A stretch of DNA of 64,000 nt from Opisthocomus hoazin (GCF_030867145.1 NC_134418.1:1608802-1672801), one strand, 5' to 3'. Counted from the stretch's first letter, positions 22,357 through 34,775 are shown. A program made the numbers and translations. The notes: generated by a model not told the origin, from the sequence alone.

Positions 22357-25300
22357 CTTTTTTTAGTATTTCTTTTTTTCCCACTGGTGCTGAAATGTGT
22401 TTGCCGGGTGGGGGGAAGAGCAGGGGGATAACCCAGCCCTTTCTACAGCCACTGCTGAAAAAAAAACCTACGGAAGGTTCGGTGTATGTACACGGAGGTG
22501 TTCATAGCAGCATTCTCTGTTTTGGGGGTTGCAAATCTTCAGTGACAGCAGTGGGTTCTGCCCCTCTTTCCCAGCCCCCCCCCTTAAAAATTTCTAGCAA
22601 CAACCTTTCCCTCGTAAGCGATACCATCCGTATCGGAGGACACCGATCATTAGTAAGAGATTTAGAGGGGATTTTAAACGTCTTCCAGGGCTTTTCGAGC
22701 AATCTGTTTAAAAGATTAATTTTATTTTGAAGGGATGGAACTGCATCTCTAGGAACAAAAAGTTAATTAGGACCAGAGCACCGAAATGCCATTTTTCATC
22801 CCGGTCTGCGACTTGCGGCTAGGGCGCCTGACCTCCCGAAACCAGAGACTCGCCGAACCCCTCGGCCGAGCCCGGCTTTCCCAGTAGCGAGTCCTGAGCG
22901 CCGGAACCCGGTTTGCCGGACCCCAATCCTGGCCTTTCCGAGCTTAAAGGAGCGAGGAACTCCATCCCGGGCAGGCATGGCAACGCTGTGTCGCTCCTAA
23001 AGCTCGATGGAGATGGGGAGAAGAGCCCAGATGCGGGATGGGGAAGGCTGGGAGCTGGCTGGAGCATCTGAAACAAGGTCTTACCCTGAGACCCAGCTGC
23101 TTTGGAGTTTTTACGTGGGCAATGCAATACAGGGGTCACCCCTTGGGGGAAAAAAACGGAGTTTCAAGGTGGTGGCAGGCGCTGGATGCTTTTTTCCGCT
23201 CGCAGCGACGGCAGCACAGAGCCCCTTCCCCGTGTCTCGGGGACCGGAGGCGATGCCACCCGGCGGTGCCCGCTCCTCCTCCCTCCACCCCGCACCTACC
23301 GCGGAGGAGAGGAAAATCATCCCGGCTGCAAAGCACCGCCTCGCCCGGCGGCAAAGCCAGCGGCTGCCAGAAGCGATTAGAAATTGGGTTTGACAGCCTG
23401 TCCTCCCACTAATAAAAACTGGAAGTGCCCGAGTGTTTTATTTGCTCAGCGATGCCGTCGCCAGCATCTGTAGCAGCTCCATTCCGAAGGATTCTAAAGT
23501 GCTTGTAGCTATTTAACGGCCCTTAACTGAAGTGCTCTCGGAGTGAAGCTTCCCCTGTTACTGTCCCCATCGGGTAGCTGGGATGTTTAATTTCCATCGC
23601 CGTCCTCGGGGTAGGAGCTCAGGTCTGATGCTCGAACCAGCCGATCCCACCAGCTTTCGCCACCCCTTTCGCACTCTTGTCCCCAGGTCTCTCCCCCCGC
23701 CGAGGGATGGGGAGGAGGAATAAAAGTGCCCTGTGGTCCTGCGGCTTGTGGGACATGTCTGGCCGGAGGGCTGAGGGCTCTCCCGTCGCTGCCAGGACCA
23801 CAAGGATGGGTCCACTTCCTTTCCCCAGAAATATGGCAAGGAAGAGCTTGCTATCGGAGTCCGGCAAGCCAGGCCAGCTTTCCTTCTTGGCTGTGCGGGA
23901 TTTGGGATGCCACAACTGAGGTCATGGGGCTCACAGGGGCCGTGGTGAAGCTGCTCCGCGCTCAGGTCCAGCATTTCGGAGAGCGGGAAAGAGGTCACCA
24001 GTGGGGAATGGACCAAGTTCATTTTCACTTGTCCCTCTGAAAGCCTTCGCTGGGTCGTATGTAGATGTGGCTGTGAAGATGATCCATTTCTGGCCACGCT
24101 AACACCAACTTTTCATTCAGCTGCTTCTTTTCTCCTCCATCCTGCTTATAAGTACTTCAAAGAGGCTTTAAGAAGAAAGTACCCTCTGATCCCTCCCCAA
24201 AGGCAAGGAACCGTAAGGCCAGGCTTGGTTCTTCCCTCTTACTGATGAAAATAATCCACTGGTCCTCGTGGCTGGAGACTGCTGGGACAGGACACCAGCC
24301 CCAGCAGCTCGTCGCTAACGTGCCTACCCACTTTCAGGGTTAAGTAACAGGCACCCTTATCAAAAAGAAAACCAAAGGTATTGCTGAGGAACAAGGAGGG
24401 AAGCTAAAGCACCATCCCTTTCGTGCAGCCAGAGCTCGAGGGGCAGAAGAGCTCCCCAGGCAAGAAACACCCGAGCAAAAAGTGCAGGTGGTCGGAGAGC
24501 AAAGGGACCCAACGCACCAAGCAAGCGCTGCTGCCCTCCTGCAAATGCCACGTGGGGACATCCGAACGCGTCCTGTCCCTCCGCAGCTCCGGGAGGCCGA
24601 GCCGAGGGAGGGGAAGGAGAAGGAGCATGGCTCCGCGGGCCAGCAAAGCACCCCTCCGCTTCCAGATGCGGAGCACCCACCGCCTTCAATGGAGGGTTAG
24701 GAAACGGGCCTGGCTCGTGCCCCTGCTGAAGCAGCACCGTCAGGGCCGTAACACCCACCAGGAAGATTTTAATTCCCTTTTCCATCACGGTCTGGGAGGT
24801 GGGGGAACCGGCTGGATCAGCTTTCCCCTGCAGTAATTAGAGTCAAAAGGGTACCGGGAAGATAAGGGCGAAAAGTCCCCTCTCTCCGTAACCTGAACCC
24901 TGGGATTAAAGCCCCGTTGGTAGCGTTCCCGTCCTCCCCAGAGGCTGCCTTGATCTGAGCGGAGGATGCTCGGGCACCTGCGGAGCAGAGGGGAATTTTG
25001 TCCGTAGGCACTTCTGAGCCGGTGGGAGCCGAGCGATGCTGCTCCACGGGGCATCTCCTGCCGCCTCCGTGTCGGGGATCCCCCAGGAGGTTCCTCCTCG
25101 TCGCCCTGGCTTGGACTCAGCTTCGAAGGAAGCAGAGGGACTTTACCCCATTGCAGGGTGTCAGGGGGGGAGAGAAGATGGGACACCAGCACAGAAAAGA
25201 GGTGCAAAGTGAGGGAAAACACCCTGAATGGCGTGCCCTGGACGCCGGGAGAGCCCAATCTGCCTTCGCACCGTCCCTGCCGAGCATCCCTCCTCTCCCA

Positions 25301-25746
25301 CTACCCGACCAGCACCGCAGGACACCCTGCCAGATCACCTTCCACTTCTCCCTTTCCCAATCTAATTAACGAGGCAGCTCTCGAAGCCCTTCTACATTCA
25401 GATCCAAAAGCCAGCGGCAGGTCCTCGAGGCGGAGCTCAGGGGGTGGCTACACCGACCAGAGACGCGCTGGAGCTGCAGCCTACGGTGGGAACCAGCCCT
25501 TCCAGGAAAAAGGAGAGGGAAGCTGGGAAACCAGTTTGCCTCTTCCCTTCCCTAAATCCAACACGCCAGTTGGCAAGACGAGCGAACGGGTGACCCCCTT
25601 TCGAACCGCGTGCTCCTTTTACCGGAGTCCACGAGAAGAACCTGTAATCAGGACTCCTCCCTGTACTTCTCGTTATCATTAGTTCTCCAACTGAATAAGT
25701 TAACATGAGGAAGTTCAGACCGATTCTTTCAATTTGGCTTATTAGG

Positions 25747-25764
25747 CAAAAAAAAAAAAAAAAA
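25747..25764. repeat. Poly-A run
   Basis: About 17 consecutive A's. In the minus-strand EXOC6B transcript this would be a U-rich tract roughly 300 bases after the stop codon. Confidence 0.9.
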
Positions 25765-26061
25765 GGGAAAATAGTCTGGGTGTGAACTTTTCTCTCCGGC
25801 TTCAGGATTTACCACCACTTTATAAACCCCTGAAAATAGGAGTTTATAACAGGAGACCCCTGACACCGCCTTCGCAAGCAGTGCCGCTCATTTTCCCCAA
25901 GATTGTTTAACAAGGAACATTTCGCCATCAGGGGAGGTTTCGTGAATGCTATACAGGCGAATAAAAAAATACATATATTCTCTTTGAACAAGAATCCCAA
26001 GTCCGGGCACGTGGAAGGCTGCGGCGCGGGGACCGGCGCGGGCGGGAGGTCCCCGAGTCCC

Positions 26062-26188
26062 TCACGAGTGATGGCTGTTGATCAGGCTGCGGAGCTGCTT
26101 GGCCACGGTGTCTATCAGCTTCTGCTTGTCCCTCTCGTTTTTCCGAAACTGGGCAAAAACGTTGTTTTTTCTGCTCGTGTCCCTCATC
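26062..26188 (-). CDS. EXOC6B: EXOC6B last coding exon (exocyst subunit Sec15B C-terminus)
   Basis: This exon encodes the final 41 residues of the Sec15-type exocyst subunit and a TGA stop at 26062-26064. Read on the minus strand it begins MRDTSRKNNVFAQF, continues with RKNERDKQKLIDTVAKQL and ends RSLINSHHS. This matches my memory of vertebrate EXOC6B closely; the ending SHHS fits EXOC6B better than its paralogue EXOC6. The first exon base (26188) is a G completing a lysine codon begun in the preceding exon. The splice acceptor AG is at 26189-26190, behind a pyrimidine-rich tract. Sec15 is one of eight subunits of the exocyst, which tethers secretory vesicles to the plasma membrane; its C-terminal region binds Rab11-class GTPases (family knowledge). 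The segment is very basic and probably helical. The reading frame is clean and the gene looks functional. Confidence 0.92.
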
Positions 26189-27875
26189 CTGCGCAGAGCA
26201 GAAACAGGTTATGGCACAGGTATCGCCGCTCAGCGTCGCGGCCAAGCCCCACAAAGGCACCACCTATGAGGTGCCCGGATTCAGGCTCCGACAGAGAGCA
26301 GAGCTGACCTCATCTAAAGCCTCCACCCCAATTTTTAACCACGTATTTGTGCCCACCCAGCCACATGCAGGCTTTACACAGTTGGCATTTTTGCTTTAAA
26401 CCCCGCAAATCCCAACTGACATCACCATAGGGTCTATCTCCAGCACCAAAATGGACGAAACCCTCAAGCCTCTCGCTCTCCCCTTTTGCTACGTCCCCAC
26501 GTCACCTCCTGAAGTGGCAGATGACAATGCCGTAGTATTAGGAGGAAATAAAAAAAAATAGCATCACATCCACAGCGTTAAGGCTTCTTATTTGAAACGG
26601 CGCATTGCATGCGGCCAAGAGATGCAGCTGCTGTGGTAGCCGGAAAGGTTCAGAGTTGCAAACTTGAAATATGATACAATATTTTATAATGTAATTTCTA
26701 TTAAAGGAAGGAATCCAGCACTGGTTTCCTCAATTTAAAAATCTTGAGATTTGCATTTTTTAAAAATCACATTTAACACATGAAATAGCGCACCGGTCTC
26801 CACCAGGTCTCCACAAAGCCAGAGACCAGCAGAGCGGGTGGTGGGACGGGACCCGACGGCCAAGCTGGTGCAGCTCCATCTCTCTCCGCCACGCAGAGCC
26901 GGGGGGTCATGCAGGCTCGCTCTCGCAGATGTGTGTTTTAGGGGGGAGCCAGGTCTCGTTGCACGCTCCAAGCCTGAGCTTTATGCAGGCAGGGCATGGT
27001 GCTGGGAAGGGCAACCACCCCGCATGGGTCAACCCTTCAGCAGCTCCTGAAGGTACCAACCTCAGCACCCAACCCGCCGGTTCTCAGCCGGCGCCGCTCT
27101 TCTGTAACACCACGATTTGTAAACTATTAACTCCATGAATCAGATCTGGCAGAGGCAGGTGGCTTTGGACAAGCCGTGTGAGCCTATGTTTTGCGCTTTG
27201 GGGACTGAAATGAAGCTTTGAAGGGATGGGGACACAGCGCGGAGAGTCCCGGGGAAGCCGGTGCGTTATCAGACCAGGGGGGTTGGGAGGTAACCGAGCA
27301 CAAATCAAATCCCTTCAAATTTATTTAACTGATTAAAAAAAAAACAAAAACAAAACACCTAAGGTTTTTCATGCTTCAAAAAAGAGCCAAAGGGAATCTG
27401 AAATGTTCCCAAAACCATCCAGCTTGAAACTGGAAACAAGGAGAACAGCTTCATCCCAAAGGCTAATTTGCTGAAGTTACAAGTGCCCAAAGACACAGGA
27501 TTACAGCCGAGCTGCGTTCCCAACAGTAACAAGATAGCTTGGAGCGCTTTTCTTCAGCAAAGTATTATTTTTTTTCTTTCTTTCTCTATTTTTTTTAACA
27601 AAAAGCAGGTTGCCAGCTGCTCCGCCGCAAGAACCAGGGAGCGATCGCGCTGACGGGAAGCGGGGACCTCGAGTCGCACAGGTTAGAGGCGTCACAGTCT
27701 CGTGAAGTTTGGAAATCATCGTCCTCCTCCGAGACACCCCCTCCTCCGGCAGCGCTGCACGGGCTTCAAACCCCTCCACCAGGAGGGCTGAGAGCTCGGT
27801 TTCTATTTCACAGGCTACATGGGGACATCTGAAACAAACCTGCACCTTCTGAAACCCCCACCCAGCTCTGTAGCC

Positions 27876-28576
27876 ATCACAGAGTCACCGAATCACAGAG
27901 TGGTTGGCAGGGACCTCTGTGGGTCACCCAGCCCACCCCCCTGCCCAAGCAGGGTCACCCAGAGCAGGCTGCACAGCACCGCGGCCAGGCGGGGCTGGAA
28001 TATCTCCAGAGAAGGAGACTCCACAGCCTTCCTGGGCAGCCTGGGCCAGGGCTCCGTCACCCTCAGAGGGAAGAAGTTCTTCCTCATCTTCAGCTGGAGC
28101 TTCCTCTGCTTCAGTTTGTGCCCGTTGCCCCTTGTCCTGTCGCTGGGCACCACTGGAAAGAGTCTGGCCCCGTCCTCCTGACCCCCACCCTGCAGATATT
28201 TAGAGGCATTTCGAAGGTCCCCTCTCAGCCTTCTCTTCTCCAGGCTGAACAAGCCCAGCTCCCTCAGCCTCTCCTCGTAGGAGAGATGCTCCTGTCCCCT
28301 CCTCATCCTCGTAGCCCTGCGCTGGACTCTCTCCAGTAGCTCCTCATCTTTCTTGAACTGGGGAGCCCAGCACTGGACCCAGCACTGCAGATGGGGCCTC
28401 CCCAGGGCAGAGCAGAGGGGCAGGAGAACCTCCCTCACCCTGCTGCCCACACTCCTCCTCATGCACCCCAGGATCCCATTGGCCTTCTGGGCACCCAGGG
28501 CACGCTGCTGGCTCATGGTCACCCTGTTGTCCCCCAGCACTCCCAGTCCCTCTCCGCAGAGCTGCTCTCCAGCAGG
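27876..28576 (-). mobile_element. CR1 LINE fragment in the EXOC6B last intron
   Basis: About 700 bp with its 3' terminus at the low edge. Minus-strand reading gives a long ORF2 C-terminal remnant in one frame (about 28594 to 27893) with [20 protein letters not shown] and [20 protein letters not shown]. It is nearly identical to the copies at 43352-44488 and 55243-55946, which suggests fairly recent insertion. It lies in the same orientation as EXOC6B. Confidence 0.93.
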
Positions 28577-29239
28577 TAGATGATCGCTCACCATCGCTGC
28601 CTGCTACAGCCACCCCCAGATAACTCGCCAAGAGTTTGCAGGAGAACATCTTCTGCCCTAAGAGCCCTCTCATCCTGGGCATCCTCGGAGCCATCTCTGA
28701 CCCCGTAGGACCTGTTCAGGTCCGTGAAATGTTTTTGAAGTAACGGATGTTGTATGCAAGAAAACCTTTGCACGTGTTTGAACATTTAGAAAGGGGTTGC
28801 ATGGATAAGACTACTGGATTGGGATGAAAAGGCAATCAGAGCACTGACCCCACAACAAACCCATGTAGGTGGATCTATTAAACTGGGGACGAGTGACTGG
28901 GAGGGATGGGAGCTGCTGGTGTCTCCAGACACTGTGTGAAGGTAGAAGATCTAAGCTATTTCATATTACTAATGAATTCAGCTGCCTGCAGGACACAAAT
29001 TCCTGCAGAATTTGGGTTGTGCTGTGCCAGGGACCAGGCAGCGCCGGGAGCGGCTGCATCCTCAGCAGAGGCTGAGCTTGCAGATCTGCTCGAGGAGACC
29101 ACGCCGGCTCCGGTCCTGCCGTCCAGCCCTGCAGACGGACACCGAGCAGCCACAACGTGGTCGGTGTCAAAGGTGCTCGGAAAGGCCAGGCTGTTTCTTT
29201 TCCAGCATTTGGCTACCGAAAGCACCCAGTGCCTGATTG

Positions 29240-29500
29240 TAGAATCATAGAATCATAGGTTGGAAAAGACTTCTCAGATCATCAAGCCCAACTGTCAACC
29301 CAACACCACCATTCCTACTAAACCATGTCCTGAAGTGCCACATCTACACGGTTTTTGAACCCCTCCAGGGATGGGGACTCCACCACTGCCCTGGGCAGCC
29401 TGGTCCAATGCCTGACCACTCTTTCAGCGATGAAATTTTTCCTAATATCCAATCTGAACCTCCCCTGATGCAACTTGAGGCCATTGCCTCTCGTCCTAGC
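29240..29500 (-). mobile_element. CR1 LINE fragment (3' end)
   Basis: Minus-strand CR1 3' end beginning AGAATCATAGAATCATAGG. It belongs to the group with CCACATCTACACG and GAACCCCTCCAGGGATGGGG blocks, shared with copies at 34776, 35060, 36734 and 48603. It is truncated at 29500 within the conserved GCCTCTCGTCCTA block. Confidence 0.92.
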
Positions 29501-29787
29501 AAGCGGTGCATCCAGACACCAAGAAGATCAGCTCTGACAGACGGAGGCAATGCTTTCGAGCAGCTCAGCGGCTCTTTGAAGGATCAATACTTTCATTTCT
29601 TGAAGCGTTTGCCTGCAGAGCCCTGGGAGAACCGAACCCGGTTTTGTAACGTGGTCCCTGTGCGTTAGGGCAAGAATTAAACGTAAGAGGAAGGGAAAGC
29701 GAGAGCTGAGCGCTGTCCCCACCCCTGTCAACAAACACCACCTTCAACAGAGCCAAGCTTTGTTTAAATTAATCTATAAGAAAAAAA

Positions 29788-29810
29788 AAAAGAAAAAAAA
29801 AGCAAGAGAG
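29788..29810. repeat. A-rich run
   Basis: A-rich tract interrupted by G, directly followed by an AT-rich unique block. Confidence 0.85.
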
Positions 29811-29814
29811 TAAA

Positions 29815-29945
29815 AGCTCCTCTTTTAGCTCTAATTAGTGCATTTGAGACGATAAAGTTACCGGAGGGAACCGTTTCAAAGACAGCTTGCATTTAGATCA
29901 TTTAGTGCTCCATTTAAATCAAACAATCAAGTCACTGCAAGGTGA
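29815..29945. promoter_or_regulatory. Candidate conserved non-coding element in the EXOC6B last intron
   Basis: AT-rich, repeat-free stretch with CTAATTAG, CATTTAAAT and ATCATTTAG-like homeodomain-type motifs. Candidate only. Confidence 0.25.
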
Positions 29946-32078
29946 GGGTAAAAGCCCAAGCAAGCAGCATACTTACACTCGTGATATCCTATGAGAGATG
30001 TGTGATTAGGAAGAGAGACAGTGATGAAAACAGGTTACAAAACGAACCAGCGGATCAGAATTTCACGGCGCCGTGTCTGCAAAGCTTGGCTGCCCACGGA
30101 GAGGGCTGGGGAGGTGGGCTCGGAGGATGGAGGGGAGCGGACGTGCCTGAAGCTAAGGCTGGCTCTGTGCAGGGTCTCGGGGGAGCTGGAGCTGGTGGAT
30201 GATGCACGGAGACCCCCCGAAGGGCCTGAAGCCCGAGTGGGGACGGGGCAGAGCCCGGCAGAGCATGCAGGCGATGCCACGCCACGAGGATGCGGGAGGT
30301 GCAAGTGCCAACGCGGTGACTCCACCGGGGCTGCTTCCAGAGATCAAATCGGATACGTGAAGATCGCCCTCCAAATGAGATCCCTTCTGGGGAGAAGGCT
30401 GGCAAGCCAAGTCAGGGTTTGTGGCTTTTTAACACCACCACTGAGCATGGATGCCCATGGGAATTCCCCCCAGGGAAAGGGGCCAGGAGCACGGAGCTGC
30501 CCTCCCGCTGTCCCACTGCCTTCCCAGCGACTGCCACGGGTCCCAGCTCACTGCCTGCTCCCCATTCCCTGGCTCTTCCAGCTGCTTCACGTCCAGGCTC
30601 TCAGATTTTTACCATTTTATTGACAGCTCTGAATATACCTCGTGCTTTTCCATTATGGACATCGGGTTGCAAACACGTGAATAACACAGCATATGACACG
30701 ACACATATAAATACGTATATAAAAACAATGCTATAATGTATAAAAGTGCTTTATGCACAGCAGCTACCTAAGTTTAGTCCCTGTGCACCCTGCTGACAAC
30801 ATCTGGATGTCACGAGCTGCTGTGAAATCAGCTGTTTTCCTCTGCAGGAAAGGCCGTGGTGCACTTCTGTGCGCCACAGATAATACGGATGCAACTCCAA
30901 AGCCCAGCAGCACGCTAAAGTCCATCTTGTAAGAGTTTAGCCCCAACTCTTAACTAGTCAGCGCCTCCTCTACAAGCAACCGAGACAGAGAGGAACTCCA
31001 AAAAACTACTCAAACTCCTCCTCAGGGTCTGATTTCATGGTAAACCTAACCAAATCCCACTGCAAACTCGCTTCTCCTGCCTGTTCCTCCATGCAAGACT
31101 TAGCAGTGGAGGGCCCACGGCACGAGCTGCTCGGAAAAATCTTAATTATCATTTTTGGCAGGTTACTTCTCTGTCAGACCAGCTGGAAGACCAGCTGCAA
31201 GGTCTGATGGTAGCAAAGGGGCAGGAGTAGGGCTGATCCTCCCAATGACAGCCTGGAGGTCTACCAGAGAAAGGGTCATCTGGGCCACCTCCTACCACCA
31301 TGGGTGGCTTGGTGGCTTTTCTCTCCCACTTGCTAGAGGGGCTACATGAGAAGCAAATCCCACTCTTTGGGTCTGCAGCAAACTCATGGGCCTTCCCTTC
31401 TTGCTGCTGTTGTAGGACCGGCACAAGCCTCCTCGCTGTGCTTCAGGAGGGATCCCAAAGCCCCGCAGAGACCACGCGGTGCTCACCCACTGTGTCCCGG
31501 TACTGATCCTTTGCACAGCTCCACAGCTTGGGAGGAACCTCTGCAAAGCCCATGACCTCCAGGCTTCGAAGAGGCTCAGATTCAGCCTTCTCAAAGAGCG
31601 TGTCCTCGCTCAGAGCAAGCCTTGGAGCACAGAGCCACCTAAAGACACTGTCCCTGTCCCACAGCTGGGCTTGCAGCACTTGATCCCCACCATGGATTCA
31701 ACAGAAGGGAGACACAAGTGCCTGCTAGCAAATTTGAAAAATTATTTTGGGGGCTTGAGATACACCTCTACAGTGGAAGTCTGTTGTAAGACAAGAAGAA
31801 CCCTACTAAAGAGTGAAGGAAAAAGACAGACCTTCAGCCAAGTCAACGCATTTTGACACCAAACCTGGAATTGAATTGGCATAAGATGGAATTTTTCTGT
31901 GTGAGCTCCCACTGTCCAGCCGAGGGTGAAGCCTTTGCCCCCCGGATCACAAGCGGCCTCCTGCTCCCCAGGCTGCTCCATCCAGCACCACGCGGGATGG
32001 ACCAAGCCGCTCACACACGCGCTTGCCCAAAGCGAGATGGGGCTGAAAATGACCCCGGGTGTCCAGACCCGCACTCAC

Positions 32079-32191
32079 TTTTCCAGCAGGACGAGGGCTG
32101 TCGTCGGGTTCACGCGAAGATACTTGCACGTGGGTTGCCCGTAGTCAGCCAAATACGTCGACCAGTCCCACTGGATGAACAGATCCAAGAG
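32079..32191 (-). CDS. EXOC6B: EXOC6B penultimate coding exon (Sec15 C-terminal domain)
   Basis: This 113-bp exon encodes 37 codons plus two bases. On the minus strand it reads LLDLFIQWDWSTYLADYG, then QPTCKYLRVNPTTALVLLE and the first two bases of a lysine codon. The DWSTYLADYGQP and KYLRVNP blocks are hallmarks of vertebrate Sec15 proteins as I remember them. The acceptor AG is at 32192-32193 after a C/T-rich tract. The donor is a consensus GTGAGT at 32073-32078. Joining this exon to 26062-26188 restores the lysine codon (AA|G) and keeps the frame open to the stop. It belongs to the C-terminal helical domain of the exocyst subunit. The exon before it, which should encode a segment ending in roughly LAFIDLRQ, was not found up to 64000. 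Confidence 0.92.
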
Positions 32192-32375
32192 CTGCAGCAG
32201 CCACGGGAAGGGAAAAACAAACAGACAGAAGATTTTAAGAAGCTGGCGAGAGAGCAGGCGCTTTATCTGAAAGCTGGCAAAGATCCTGGGCAGGTGGCGT
32301 TCACCACAAAGAATGGTTTGTAGTCTTTATTCATTTATGTAATGTATTTCTGCTAATATTTGATTATTAACTTAT

Positions 32376-32713
32376 TCACAGAATCAGAATCACAGAATCA
32401 CAGTATGGTCGGGGTTGGAAGGGACCTCTGTGGGTCACCCAGCCCAACCCCCTGCCCAAGCAGGATCACCCACAGCAGGCTGTAGAGGACCTTGTCCAGG
32501 CGGGGCTGGAATATCTCCAGAGAAGGAGACTCCACAGCCTCCCTGGGCAGCCTGGGCCAGGGCTCCGGCACCCTCAGAGGGAAGAAGTTCTTCCTCCTGT
32601 TCAGCTGGAGCTTCCTCTGCTTCGGTTTGTGCCCATTGCCCCTTGTCCTGTTGCTGGGCACCACTGGAAAGAGTCTGGCCCTGTCCTCCTGACACCCACC
32701 CTTGAGATATTTA
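32376..32713 (-). mobile_element. CR1 LINE fragment just upstream of the EXOC6B penultimate exon
   Basis: Minus-strand CR1 3' part starting TCACAGAATCAGAATCACAG, about 185 bp from the exon boundary at 32191. It encodes the CR1 ORF2 C-terminus ([20 protein letters not shown] type). It ends at an AT-rich joint (32705-32730), next to an oppositely oriented CR1 tail. Confidence 0.92.
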
Positions 32714-32737
32714 ATATTTAATATTAATTCACGCATG

Positions 32738-32806
32738 GCTCTATCAACTGTTGGACTTGATGATCTTAGAGGTCTTTTCCAACCTTAATGATTCTGTGAT
32801 TCTATT
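32738..32806 (+). mobile_element. CR1 3' tail fragment
   Basis: Plus-strand CR1 terminus containing TTGGACTTGATGATCTTAGA, GGTCTTTTCCAACCTTAATG and ATTCTGTGATTCTAT. It forms a tail-outward inverted pair with 32376-32713; the two belong to different subgroups. Confidence 0.85.
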
Positions 32807-34775
32807 TCAATTTAGCCATAGTGCACTCCTGCTACGCTGTCTCTATTTTTGGGGTGAACTAGCGGTACAGGCGACTGAAACGCTGCGAGGAGGTGGGTGG
32901 CAAAGGACCCCAGCGCCCTGATGACCTCAGCTACAGCAGGAGGGCAATTCTGGGGTCAAAGCCACTGTGGATTTCTTCCGTCCCCAGATAAACCTCAGCA
33001 TCATTTGAACCATGCCACAAGGCTTTCTCATCATGCTTGCTGCATCTCAACATCTTCCAAGCCCTTTGTAAGCGTCTCTAATGACGGGAGCTCCCCGGGG
33101 AGGTGTGGGACCTGTCCAGGAGCTCAAGGGTTTATCTCAGGTGAATGCATCTACTGGATGAGACTGGGAGTCCTAGGTGGTTTCCAGACGTTCGTAAGAG
33201 AAACCACCAGCCCCTGGCAGCAGGAGAAGGAAAAAGCAGATTAATTCAGCCATCTGTGACACTCCCTGCTCCAGACCCCCAAAATTCGCACCTGAAGCCC
33301 TTCACTTCCACAGAGGACCCCCTTGGTGCCCCACCCCTCCCAGGTGGGTGATTCAGGTGAGGGACGAGCAAACTGCAGCCCAGGTTTCCTACATGCCCTC
33401 TTCAACCCCCCTTTTTTCATCCTCATTTTCCTTAAAACCCAAACAGCAGCTCCCACGTTGCTCCCACATGAGGACCTCCTCACCTCTAAGAGGTCTTGCC
33501 TCTCCACCCACCTATGAGAGCACAACTGAGGCCATCTGAGATGCAGCCTTCATCTCCATCATCTAAAACAGGTTAATTAAGAGCGTTTGAGTTTCCCCCC
33601 ACCACCCGCCTGCCTTGGTGAGTGGCTGTGACCACTCTATTGCAGGACAGGCTGCCAAGCGCACGGACGTCTTCATCGCCCGCGTCTGCGCGTCCCGGCG
33701 CCCACCACCGAAGCCTGGAGAAGAAGGACCATCCCGCGGCCAAGCGAGGACCATAGAGGGCTCATTGTCGCCGCGTCTCCATGGTTTTCCTGGAGACTCC
33801 CAGCACTGTTTAACAACACATCCCACCCTGCCAAGAAGGGGATTTGGCTCCTCCGAGACCTCAAGGTACAAAACAAAAATGTGCAACAAGATTCTTTTTG
33901 ACTATGTAGGTCAGGGCAAAGAAAACAAGCTGTTGGGAACAATCCCCCAAGCTGGTGGGGGGGACGGATTAGCCGGGACCTAAGAGGGCTTTTCCAGCCC
34001 GCGGTCCCGCGCGGCTTTGTACGCCGGGTCCATGGTGTGAACTACAAACCCGAGCTGAACACCACCGGCAGGAGTTTTTGTTCCAAAGGGCACCTTCAAG
34101 AGACAACCTTAAATATGATTTCACAGGGTCTTTTCACAGAGCGCAGCGGGGCCAAAACTCTTCTGTCGAGTTTGCCGGCTGCCGGAGGAAGCTGCGTGGT
34201 GTTACAGGCTAAATCGGATCCCCCCCAACGCACCAAAGTCCTCTTGCTGGTGGCTCCAGGGGGGCTGAATGTGCCTCTGGCAAAGCGCAAGCAAAGCAGT
34301 GTGAGTTATTGCCACAGAAAGTGCGTGGCTGGAGCATCAAGAGGCCAGGTAGATGTTCACGGGGAGTGGAAATAAAGCCCCGCGAGAAAGGGACAAACGA
34401 AGAACCAAAATAAAAAGATGATGGTTAGAGGTGGGTTAGGAGAAGATGAAATAAAAAAAAGTTGGCAGGTGTTAGAAACAGGAGGCTGGGGGGCACAGCA
34501 GAGGCTTGGGATGCTCGTGCAGGAGCTCAAAGCACGCATAAGAAAAGGGCTTGGAGAAACCTCCCATGTGTGTCTCTGAAGAGCGTGGACAGCCCAGCAC
34601 GGGGAGGCTTCTAAGCAAAAGTTGGATGAACGGCCATCTAGGATAGCTCAGGACTTGCTTTCCAGCTCAGGAGCCTGAGCCAACACTTGCCATTCCCACC
34701 AGGGCCAGGTGATGAGAGGCTGGGATGGCACATGGCCCTTGGCCTGATGGCCATCCCTGTCCCACAGCTTTGCTT

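Larger units (their letters stand above)
20790..26061 (-). other. EXOC6B: Putative long EXOC6B 3' UTR and downstream region
   Basis: Sequence below the EXOC6B stop codon contains no interspersed repeat I can recognise for 5.3 kb, in contrast with the flanks. Its far end (about 20790-21060) is AU-rich and looks like the end of a vertebrate 3' UTR. Possible minus-strand AATAAA signals lie at 23437-23442, 22721-22726 and 21437-21442, and an ATTAAA at 20807-20812, so alternative ends are possible. The block also holds a T run (22343-22356), a CpG-rich stretch (21820-22210) and several chance open frames. The UTR extent is inferred, not shown. Confidence 0.4.
26189..32078 (-). other. EXOC6B: EXOC6B last intron (5.9 kb)
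   Basis: This GT-AG intron lies between the two recognised EXOC6B exons, with its donor at 32073-32078 and acceptor at 26189-26190. The split lysine codon makes it a phase 2 intron. It contains two CR1 copies (27876-28576 and 29240-29500), both in the same orientation as the gene. It also holds an A-rich run at 29788-29810 and AT-rich unique stretches at about 26540-26790 and 29815-29945 that resemble candidate conserved non-coding DNA. The remainder, including the GC-rich part near 30050-30420, shows nothing I recognise. Confidence 0.88.

Noticed and set aside
24340..24836. Overlapping open frames on both strands near 24.4-24.8 kb
   Set aside because: Mutually overlapping frames in GC-rich sequence with no family similarity and no splice partners. 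Likely within the EXOC6B 3' flank.
27893..28594. 233-residue minus-strand open frame in the EXOC6B last intron
   Set aside because: It is the C-terminal remnant of CR1 ORF2, lacking the endonuclease and reverse-transcriptase core, so it is a dead retrotransposon fragment.
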